A stretch of 7,280 nucleotides of DNA, from positions 1 through 7,280 of the forward strand of contig JAHCKF010000176.1 in the NCBI GenBank assembly GCA_026125925.1, in the 5' to 3' direction. The notes under the pieces were generated by a model. The model searched no databases. It was given only the letters and a program-made list of their open reading frames with translations, and was not told where the DNA came from. Shown piece by piece: positions 1 to 4,576 of the stretch (position 1 is the stretch's first letter; every line of letters begins with the position of its first letter). The translations under genes and the position numbers were made by a program. This DNA comes from Pseudolabrys sp. (GTDB lineage: Bacteria > Pseudomonadota > Alphaproteobacteria > Rhizobiales > Xanthobacteraceae).

Positions 1-326
1 AGATCGAAGCTGCCGTCGTCGAACGGCAACTGCTCGGCCTTGGCATAAGTGGTCCGGATATTGCCGAGGCTGCGCTTGGCGGCTTCGAGTTTCACCATGT
101 CGAGCATTTCCTGGGTGATGTCGGTGGCCCAGACGCGCGCCACGTGCGGCGCGAAGGTGTAGGCGACATGGCCGCCGCCGGTGGCGATATCCAGTGCGCG
201 CCAATCTTTTTGCGGGGCGCTGAGGGTGACCAGGCGCTCGAGGCTCTTGCCGAGCGCATGCGGCGTCGACGTCAGATAGTGGGCGGCGGTTTTTCCGAAC
301 TGTTCCTGGACCAGGGTCTTGTTCAT
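1..326 (-). CDS. Class I SAM-dependent methyltransferase (partial, 5' part only)
   Basis: The first 108 residues are visible, and the gene runs off the left edge. The protein should transfer a methyl group from S-adenosylmethionine; the acceptor cannot be told from this part. Seen: an N-terminal FGKTAAHY segment (residues 10-17), typical of UbiE/COQ5-like and Methyltransf_11 enzymes. A glycine-rich motif I, LDIATGGGHVA, lies at about 45-55. The acidic end of strand 2, ATDIT, lies at 67-71 with D69 expected to hold the SAM ribose. A motif AEQLPFDDGSFD lies at 97-108 and contains the usual post-motif acidic loop. The ATG at 324-326 is chosen because homologous enzymes start just before the F-x-x-x-A-x-x-Y segment. 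A weak GGTGA sits five bases upstream, and the frame stays open further upstream without a better start. Annotating it as UbiE itself would be over-precise; small-molecule methyltransferases of many pathways share these motifs. Confidence 0.9.
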   Translation of the reverse strand, partial: MNKTLVQEQFGKTAAHYLTSTPHALGKSLERLVTLSAPQKDWRALDIATGGGHVAYTFAPHVARVWATDITQEMLDMVKLEAAKRSLGNIRTTYAKAEQLPFDDGSFD

Positions 327-460
327 GGCATCACCCGCGGCGTTGGCGTGGAAGTGCGCCTCAAATAGCCGGTCGCGGGCTTTTCAGATAGCCGGCTTTG
401 CCACAGACAGCTTTTCCCGGAACGACGGAAACGACGTTCGGACCCGGCCGTGAGCCTGGA
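327..460. promoter_or_regulatory. Upstream region of the methyltransferase gene with a direct repeat
   Basis: This is the 134-base gap between the methyltransferase start and the stop of the 82-residue membrane protein gene. It should hold the methyltransferase promoter, but no good -35/-10 pair could be recognised. A 12-base direct repeat, TCARATAGCCGG, occurs at 361-372 and 384-395, with a 23-base period and a single A/G difference. A small imperfect inverted repeat, GAACG-N10-CGTTC, spans 420-439. No intrinsic terminator is seen after the 82-residue gene, so read-through into the methyltransferase gene is possible. Confidence 0.35.
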
Positions 461-709
461 CTAGGGCGACTGCCGCGGCTCTTTGGGCCGCTCGCCGCCC
501 TGCATATCGTCGTAGCCGGCGCGATCCGAATAAAAAGCAAGCGCCATCAGGCCGCCGCCGATCAGCAGCGAGAAGAAGACGCCGCCGATAATGGCGAAAT
601 AGCCGTAAAGCGGGATGTCGCCCGCGAATTCGACCCAAGCGCTGCCGGCGAACCAGAGCGCCGCGGCCAGAACCGCCATAAGCGGGACGATGACGTACCA
701 TTTGCCCAT
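461..709 (-). CDS. Small two-helix membrane protein of unknown function
   Basis: An 82-residue protein that I do not recognise as a named family. Seen: a first hydrophobic helix at about residues 4-24, a short loop carrying W25, E27 and D31, and a second helix at about 34-60 with a glycine-rich stretch (GGGL near 51-54). It ends in a polar tail of about 20 residues rich in D, E, K, R and P. It is most likely an inner-membrane protein. The frame is open further upstream to 802, but that extension would translate the terminator hairpin of the preceding gene. The ATG at 707-709, starting MGKWYV, is therefore preferred. A promoter-like -10 box ends only six bases before this ATG, which implies a leaderless mRNA. 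No function can be inferred from neighbours. Confidence 0.72.
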   Translation of the reverse strand: MGKWYVIVPLMAVLAAALWFAGSAWVEFAGDIPLYGYFAIIGGVFFSLLIGGGLMALAFYSDRAGYDDMQGGERPKEPRQSP

Positions 710-715
710 GCCCGC

Positions 716-744
716 TATATAGGCGCTTGTCGGCGCTTTGTCAC
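716..744 (-). promoter_or_regulatory. Promoter of the 82-residue membrane protein gene
   Basis: On the minus strand, GTGACA (739-744) matches the sigma-70 -35 box TTGACA at five of six positions. After a 17-base spacer comes TATATA (716-721), a four-of-six match to TATAAT. The expected start of transcription, 6-8 bases downstream of the -10 box, falls at or within two bases of the A of the ATG at 709. Initiation would be leaderless. The terminator of the upstream gene ends before this promoter, so the unit looks independent. Called by eye. Confidence 0.5.
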
Positions 745-759
745 AGATGTGGGCAATGC

Positions 760-791
760 AAAAAGAGATGCCCGGCCTGAGGCCGGGCATC
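760..791 (-). terminator. Rho-independent terminator of the PRC-barrel gene
   Basis: A perfect 11-bp stem (GATGCCCGGCC at 767-777, GGCCGGGCATC at 781-791) closes on a three-base loop. On the minus strand it is followed by TCTTTTT (766-760), which gives the U-tract. It lies about 50 bases after the PRC-barrel stop codon and is oriented for that gene. Read on the plus strand there is no T-run, so it acts in one direction. Confidence 0.88.
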
Positions 792-840
792 CCAAAGTTC
801 AATCAGCTTGTTTGTTCGCTTACGCGTCCACTGACGCGGC

Positions 841-1443
841 TTACTTGGCGGTGCCGGTGGCCGGCGGGGTGGCCGGCTTCATGCCGCCCGCACCCGAACC
901 GCCCATGCCGCCCGCGGCGCCCGAACCGGTCGTCGTCGACGACTTCGAGGCCGGTTCGTAATAGGCGAACTTCGGCGCATCCTTGAGCTGATCCTTGGTG
1001 TAGCTGACCTTGATCTTGTCGATCGAGGCCGAGTCGGCCTTGCGCGTCACCGAGATGTTCTCGAACGGCAGGGCCACATCCTTCTGACCGACGCCGAGGA
1101 AGCCGCCGACGCCGACGACCACGGCCGTGATCTTGCCGTCGGTGCCGACGATCAGATCGTTGATCTCGCCGATCGAGGCGTTGTCAGGACCGTAGACCGA
1201 AGCGCCGATCAGCTTCGAACCGCGCCAGTCGCTCGACTGCTGGGTCTGCACGAAGTTCGCCGAACCGGTCGTTGCAGCCGACTTGTCCATGGTGGCCTTG
1301 TCGGTGCTCGTGGCCGCGGGCTTATCGGTGGTGGTCGCGGCATTCGGCGTCGCCGACGGAGCCGGCGTCGTGGTGGACTGCGCGAAGGCGGGGGTGGCCA
1401 GCGCCGTGGCCAGCGCGGCAGCAATAATCGTGTGTTTGTTCAT
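841..1443 (-). CDS. Exported PRC-barrel domain protein
   Basis: A 200-residue protein with a Sec signal peptide. It has a K4 n-region, a hydrophobic core and an AFA-Q cleavage site after residue 21, so the mature protein is periplasmic or extracellular. Residues 22-70 are a Thr/Ala/Ser/Pro/Lys-rich, probably disordered linker. A PRC-barrel fold follows at about 73-153: the SKLIGASVYG strand, the IGEINDLIVG strand-turn, the TAVVVGVGGFLGVGQKDVAL segment and the FENISV strand are the usual landmarks. The end (about 165-200) is Gly/Met/Pro-rich. In alphaproteobacteria such exported PRC-barrel proteins are often stress-linked and lack enzymatic activity. The ATG at 1441-1443 has an excellent AGGAGG ribosome site (1451-1456) seven bases upstream. 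An EcfG-like promoter motif lies further upstream and a strong terminator lies downstream, so the gene looks monocistronic. The precise role is unknown. Confidence 0.9.
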   Translation of the reverse strand: MNKHTIIAAALATALATPAFAQSTTTPAPSATPNAATTTDKPAATSTDKATMDKSAATTGSANFVQTQQSSDWRGSKLIGASVYGPDNASIGEINDLIVGTDGKITAVVVGVGGFLGVGQKDVALPFENISVTRKADSASIDKIKVSYTKDQLKDAPKFAYYEPASKSSTTTGSGAAGGMGGSGAGGMKPATPPATGTAK

Positions 1444-1518
1444 AAGTCATCCTCCTCAGCTGTGGAAATCCCAACGCAAGACGGGAGCGCGTGGTTGAGC
1501 GCACGCGCATATGAAATG

Positions 1519-1543
1519 AACGCGGGAGCAAGTCCCGCGTTCC
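1519..1543 (-). promoter_or_regulatory. EcfG-type general-stress promoter motif within a hairpin, upstream of the PRC-barrel gene
   Basis: On the minus strand, GGAAC (1539-1543), 16 bases, then CGTT (1519-1522) match the consensus GGAAC-N16/17-CGTT recognised by the alphaproteobacterial general stress sigma factor EcfG. The motif points at the PRC-barrel gene, with an mRNA leader of about 65-70 bases. The same bases form a 10-bp inverted repeat, GAACGCGGGA (1518-1527) and TCCCGCGTTC (1533-1542), with a five-base loop. The repeat could also act as a weak terminator for the coiled-coil gene upstream. I found no other copy of the spaced motif while scanning the window by eye. Confidence 0.55.
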
Positions 1544-1565
1544 ATTATTGTCTTGCTCTGAGGGT

Positions 1566-1582
1566 GCGGCGCTTTGCGCCGC
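1566..1582 (-). terminator. GC-rich hairpin after the coiled-coil gene (possible terminator)
   Basis: A 7-bp perfect stem GCGGCGC/GCGCCGC with a three-base loop starts about 20 bases after the coiled-coil stop codon. No T-run follows on the minus strand, so it is at best a weak or Rho-assisted terminator or an mRNA 3'-end stabiliser. Confidence 0.3.
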
Positions 1583-1603
1583 GCTGCGAGGCCACTTCGC
1601 CGG

Positions 1604-3115
1604 TCAAACCTTGTCGGTTTGTTCCACTGGTTCGGAACCTTTTGCGAATTGCGTTTCGCTTTCGGAGACCGGCGCCGGTGCATCCTCGATGAGCGGCACG
1701 CCGCGGCGCAAGGTCGAGCGCAGCGCGGCGACTTCGCTTTGCAGACGCGAATTGTCCTTGCGGGCAGCTTCGAGCGCGCCTTCGACCACGGCGCGTTCCA
1801 TGCGCTCGCGCTGCAGCGCAGAACCCAGGTCTTCGACACGCTTTTCGATATTGGTGCGCGACACCTGGACGTCGGCCTCGAGATGGCCGTTGCGTTCGGT
1901 CAGCGCGGCGATCTTCTCCTCGGCGCGGGCGAGCGCCGTCTCGCGGGCCTTGAGCGCCTTGGTGAGGGCGTTGTTGCGCTCGGAGAACGCGATGCGCGTC
2001 TGCTCGAGATCCTTGATCTGCCGTTCGCGCTGCTCGTGCGCCGCTTCCATCTGGGTCAGGCGCTTTTCGGCGTTGTTGCGCGAGATGGTCGCTTCCACCG
2101 ACTTGCGATCGAAGGCGCGGACTTCTTCGGTGCGGGCGATCAGGTTCTGGCGCGCCTCGGCGAGCAGGCGTTCGGCGGTGGCGGCGCGCGACTGGAGGGC
2201 GTCGAGCCGCATATTGAGGCTGTTGCGCTCGGCCTGGTGCTGCTCCTTGGACTCGTCGAGCGAGGCGGAGAGGCGGCCGCGTTCGGCATAGGCCTCGGCG
2301 AAACTCGCTTCGACCTTGCCGAGCTGGGCGCGGGTCGCGGTCAGCGTGTTCTCGCTCTCGGTCAGGCGGCGGGTGAGGCGGGCAGTTTCGTTGAGCGCGG
2401 CGTCGATATTGGCCTGCAGGGCGCGCTTCTCGTCCTCGAGCAGCGCCAGCGTCTCGCGGGCGGCGGCGAGTTCGCCTTCGAGTTCGACGATGCGCTTTTC
2501 CGAGGCGTCGAGCTGTTCCTGCGCGGTGCGGCGGGCATCGCCGAGGGCGCGGCGCTGGCTGGTCTCCTGCGCCAGTTGCCGCTCGAGCTCGGCGATCTGG
2601 GCGGTGCGGGCCGTGACGCTGTCCGACAATTCGATGCGAACGCTTTCCAGGCCGCGGTTCGATTCGCGGGCGAGCTCGAGGTCTTCGCGCAGCTTCTCGG
2701 CCTCGGCTTCCAGCGAGGTGGCCTTGCGCTCGACCTGATAGAATTCGGCGCGCAGGGTCTCGTAGGAGGCGCGCGAGTCGGCGAGCATGTCGGACAGGCT
2801 CAGCGTCTGCGACTTTTCCTGCTCGAGCGCGCGCAAGGTGGCATTGAACGGCGTGACGATCTTTTCGAAGGCCGACTTCAGTTCGTCGAGTTCGCTGATC
2901 TTTCGGCCGGCGTCGTTGAGCAGGTGGCGCAGCGCCTCGTTTTCCTCGCCGATGCGGGAGCCGATGTCGGAAAAGGTTTCCGGCGCGATCTGGCGGGCGA
3001 CCGGCTGCAACGGCTGCTGGGCGGGCGCGGGCTCGCCGGGCAGGGTGCTGCCATACCTGCGATCGGGCTCATGCTCGCCGATTTTACGGCCAAACAGGTC
3101 CGACAGTTTCGCCAT
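1604..3115 (-). CDS. Long coiled-coil protein, possible filament former
   Basis: A 503-residue protein made almost entirely of predicted coiled coil. Residues 1-45 are a polar head with prolines, starting MAKLSDLFGRK. A short helical part at about 46-88 ends at P89. From residue 90 to 473 there is no proline, and the composition is dominated by E, A, R, L, K and Q with heptad-like spacing. The tail (about 470-503) is acidic and Pro/Ser-rich. I see no cysteine, no tryptophan, no Walker A or B motif, no signal peptide and no membrane segment. It is therefore not an SMC or other ATPase despite the name such proteins often receive; it is probably cytoplasmic. Head, rod and tail resemble intermediate-filament-like proteins such as crescentin, but only in architecture. 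The ATG at 3113-3115 has a GGAGG site (3123-3127) seven bases upstream. Its own promoter lies in the divergent region. The function is unknown. Confidence 0.88.
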   Translation of the reverse strand: MAKLSDLFGRKIGEHEPDRRYGSTLPGEPAPAQQPLQPVARQIAPETFSDIGSRIGEENEALRHLLNDAGRKISELDELKSAFEKIVTPFNATLRALEQEKSQTLSLSDMLADSRASYETLRAEFYQVERKATSLEAEAEKLREDLELARESNRGLESVRIELSDSVTARTAQIAELERQLAQETSQRRALGDARRTAQEQLDASEKRIVELEGELAAARETLALLEDEKRALQANIDAALNETARLTRRLTESENTLTATRAQLGKVEASFAEAYAERGRLSASLDESKEQHQAERNSLNMRLDALQSRAATAERLLAEARQNLIARTEEVRAFDRKSVEATISRNNAEKRLTQMEAAHEQRERQIKDLEQTRIAFSERNNALTKALKARETALARAEEKIAALTERNGHLEADVQVSRTNIEKRVEDLGSALQRERMERAVVEGALEAARKDNSRLQSEVAALRSTLRRGVPLIEDAPAPVSESETQFAKGSEPVEQTDKV

Positions 3116-3154
3116 GACAACGCCTCCACCACACGACCGGCGTTTCGCCAGCCG

Positions 3155-3184
3155 TTCACAATTGCCTTCTTAAGATATTATAAA
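3155..3184 (+). promoter_or_regulatory. Promoter towards the 203-residue membrane protein gene
   Basis: TTCACA (3155-3160) matches TTGACA at five of six positions. An 18-base spacer follows, then TATAAA (3179-3184), a five-of-six match to TATAAT. Transcription should start near 3191, giving a leader of about 95 bases before the ATG at 3285. It overlaps the -10 box of the opposing coiled-coil gene promoter. Called by eye. Confidence 0.5.
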
Positions 3185-3205
3185 CGATTGGGGATTGGAA
3201 CATAA
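3177..3205 (-). promoter_or_regulatory. Probable promoter of the coiled-coil gene
   Basis: On the minus strand a perfect TATAAT lies at 3177-3182. At a 17-base spacing the -35 position (3200-3205) reads TTATGT, a poor match, so the promoter may rely on the strong -10 box or on an activator. Transcription should begin near 3170, giving a leader of about 55 bases. Its -10 box shares four bases with the plus-strand -10 box. Confidence 0.4.
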
Positions 3206-3217
3206 GCAAGCCCCTTT

Positions 3218-3231
3218 GGCCCGGCCGGGCC
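3218..3231. repeat. Perfect 14-base palindrome in the leader of the 203-residue gene
   Basis: GGCCCGGCCGGGCC is its own reverse complement. It lies in the leader of the plus-strand gene, just upstream of the minus-strand promoter. It could be a binding site for a dimeric regulator, or simply a GC-rich chance palindrome. No T-run follows, so it is not an intrinsic terminator. Confidence 0.3.
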
Positions 3232-3284
3232 GGGCAGACCGCGATCATGGTTAACGCCGGATATCGCCGAAATACGGGGCTGAT

Positions 3285-3896
3285 ATGGAATTGTCACAAA
3301 GCGAAGCAGCGGGCGGCGAGGCGCCGGGCGCCGAGGCGGCTCCCGCTTACACCTATCGCCCGTCGTTGCTCGGGGCGCCCTTCGTCTTCCGTCTGATGGC
3401 GGATGGCGTGGCCTTTCAGGCCGGCCGTCGTTCCGGAACCGTACCGTATCGCGACATCCGCCGCATCCGCCTGTCGTTCAAGCCGGCTAGCATGCAGTCG
3501 CGACGCTATCTCACCGAGATCTGGGCCGACGGCGCGCCCAAGCTCCAGATCGTGTCGTCGACCTGGAAGAGCATGGTCGAACAAGTGCGCCAGGACGGCG
3601 ACTACACCGCCTTCCTCGTCGAGCTGCATCGCCGGCTGGCCGCGTCCGGGGCGACGCCGGTTTACGAGCGCGGCAGCCCGCCGCTGTTGTACTGGCCGGG
3701 GCTGGTGCTGTTTGCCGCCGTCGCCTTGTCGCTCGCCGCGCTCACGGTGCGCGGCCTGCAAAGCGGCGCCATGGCCGGGGCGCTCTTCGTGGCAGCCTTC
3801 CTGGCGTTGTTCCTCTGGCAAGGCGGCCAGTTTTTCCGCTTGAACAGACCGGGCTCATACCGGCCCGACGATCTGCCGCGCGACCTTGTGCCGTAG
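3285..3896 (+). CDS. Conserved-looking membrane-anchored protein of unknown function
   Basis: A 203-residue protein that I cannot assign to a named family. Residues 1-21 are Ala/Glu/Gly-rich and likely disordered. Residues 22-119 look like a compact soluble beta/alpha domain. They contain YRPSLLG, a DGVAF-x-AGRRSGTVPY strand pair, the basic stretch RDIRRIRLSF, and RYLTEIW, and end in a helix ELHRRLAA. This order recalls a pleckstrin-homology-like (bPH) fold, which is inference only. Two hydrophobic helices follow at about 135-155 and 161-181, then a short polar tail (182-203). The soluble domain lies before the helices and probably faces the cytoplasm. The ATG at 3285 has only a weak GGGG-like ribosome site, but no better start is near. 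A promoter lies about 100 bases upstream. The stop is three bases from that of the convergent phosphatase gene. Confidence 0.8.
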   Translation: MELSQSEAAGGEAPGAEAAPAYTYRPSLLGAPFVFRLMADGVAFQAGRRSGTVPYRDIRRIRLSFKPASMQSRRYLTEIWADGAPKLQIVSSTWKSMVEQVRQDGDYTAFLVELHRRLAASGATPVYERGSPPLLYWPGLVLFAAVALSLAALTVRGLQSGAMAGALFVAAFLALFLWQGGQFFRLNRPGSYRPDDLPRDLVP

Positions 3897-3899
3897 AGG

Positions 3900-4427
3900 C
3901 TACCGGGTCCCGACTTCCAGCGACTTCGGCGTCACGAAACGCTCTAGCCGCCCGCTTTGCGGATGTACGTTTCTCCACTCATCGAACGGGAAGTCGATGA
4001 TGACCAGCCCGGCCGTCGGCAGCTTTTCGCGCAGCAGCTCGCGCGTATCGATGTCGCCGGACGCGATCAGCATCAGCGCCACGTCCTGCAGCGACGGGTT
4101 ATGCCCGATGATCATCAGCGAATGGGCGGCCGCCGGCGCCCCGAGGATGATGCCGAGAATGTCATGCGGCGTGGCGGCATAGACCGGCTCGGCCGTGGTG
4201 GCGCCCGGCGCGCGCTTGAGAGCCCCAGCCATGTATTTCCACGTCTCCTGCACGCGTTTGGCCGGCGACAGCACGACGCGGTCGGGCACGAGCGCGTGCG
4301 TTTGCATATAGGCGCCGATCTTGCCCGCATCCCGGCGGCCGCGCTCGATCAGGGCCCGCGACCGGTCCTCGTGAGTGAGGGTGGCGGGCTCGGTTTTGGC
4401 GTGGCGCAGAAGCAGAAGACGCCGCAT
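3900..4427 (-). CDS. SixA-type histidine phosphatase family protein
   Basis: A 175-residue single-domain member of the histidine phosphatase (phosphoglycerate mutase-like) superfamily. Seen: LLLLRHAKTEP at the N-terminus, with R8 and H9 (H9 being the residue that becomes phosphorylated). The SPAKRVQET segment (54-62) carries R58, E80 sits before the central strand, and the C-terminal IIGHNPSL motif has H109. The RHAK variant, the DRSRALIERGRRDA segment and the short length fit the SixA subgroup. E. coli SixA dephosphorylates phosphohistidine in signalling or PTS proteins; the substrate here is unknown. There is no signal peptide, so it is probably cytoplasmic. An in-frame TTG lies at 4439, but the ATG at 4425-4427 places RHAK at the usual distance from the start. 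The ribosome site is weak (GGAA). All catalytic residues are present, so it should be active. It is divergent from the oxidoreductase gene. Confidence 0.9.
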   Translation of the reverse strand: MRRLLLLRHAKTEPATLTHEDRSRALIERGRRDAGKIGAYMQTHALVPDRVVLSPAKRVQETWKYMAGALKRAPGATTAEPVYAATPHDILGIILGAPAAAHSLMIIGHNPSLQDVALMLIASGDIDTRELLREKLPTAGLVIIDFPFDEWRNVHPQSGRLERFVTPKSLEVGTR

Positions 4428-4474
4428 AAGCAGTTCCAACGGTTGGGGGCGGGGATCGGGCCGGTATCAAGGGA

Positions 4475-4503
4475 TTGACCGATGAGACCGGTTCGAATCT
4501 ATG
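4475..4503 (+). promoter_or_regulatory. Possible promoter of the FAD oxidoreductase gene
   Basis: TTGACC (4475-4480, five of six to TTGACA), a 17-base spacer and TCTATG (4498-4503, three of six to TATAAT) form a plausible sigma-70 promoter with a weak -10 box. It would give a leader of about 65 bases. If it is real, the in-frame upstream TTG at 4475 cannot be the translation start because it lies inside the -35 box. No matching minus-strand promoter for the phosphatase gene was recognised. Confidence 0.35.
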
Positions 4504-4517
4504 GCACCTTAGCACTC

Positions 4518-4551
4518 CCCCGCCGCGGGGTGGCCGGCATCCCCGTGCCGG
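4518..4551 (+). other. Two tandem hairpins in the oxidoreductase leader
   Basis: A 5-bp stem CCCCG/CGGGG with a three-base loop (4518-4530) is followed three bases later by a 6-bp stem CCGGCA/TGCCGG with a six-base loop (4534-4551). Both lie between the predicted transcription start and the ATG at 4577. Neither is followed by a T-run. The leader also lacks a clear Shine-Dalgarno sequence before the ATG, so the structure may affect translation, but this is not established. Confidence 0.35.
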
Positions 4552-4576
4552 ATGGCGACATAAAGACCCTGTCCTG

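Noticed and set aside
710..802. Upstream in-frame extension of the 82-residue protein (to 113 residues)
   Set aside because: It would translate the terminator hairpin of the PRC-barrel gene and the promoter boxes. The extension has no signal-peptide or family character.
398..961. 187-codon plus-strand open frame across the 82-residue gene and PRC-barrel gene end
   Set aside because: It runs through a strong terminator and two minus-strand genes. The product has no domain signal.
1574..3205. 543-codon plus-strand open frame opposite the coiled-coil gene
   Set aside because: It mirrors a high-GC coding region whose E/L/R-rich codons leave few stops on the antisense strand. Its product is a Gly/Leu/Arg-rich sequence without domain features, whereas the minus-strand frame has a good ribosome site and a coherent coiled coil.
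4428..4439. TTG start giving a 179-residue phosphatase
   Set aside because: The ATG four codons later places the RHAK catalytic motif at the usual distance from the N-terminus.
4483..4507. tRNA-like T-arm sequence GGTTCGAATC upstream of the oxidoreductase
   Set aside because: The flanking T-stem does not pair properly and no matching 5' acceptor strand or anticodon arm is found in the preceding 60-70 bases. It is neither a tRNA nor a convincing attachment-site remnant.
4475..4576. 34-residue N-terminal extension of the oxidoreductase from a TTG codon
   Set aside because: It overlaps promoter-like boxes and hairpins and has no sequence character. Family members start close to the WYE segment.
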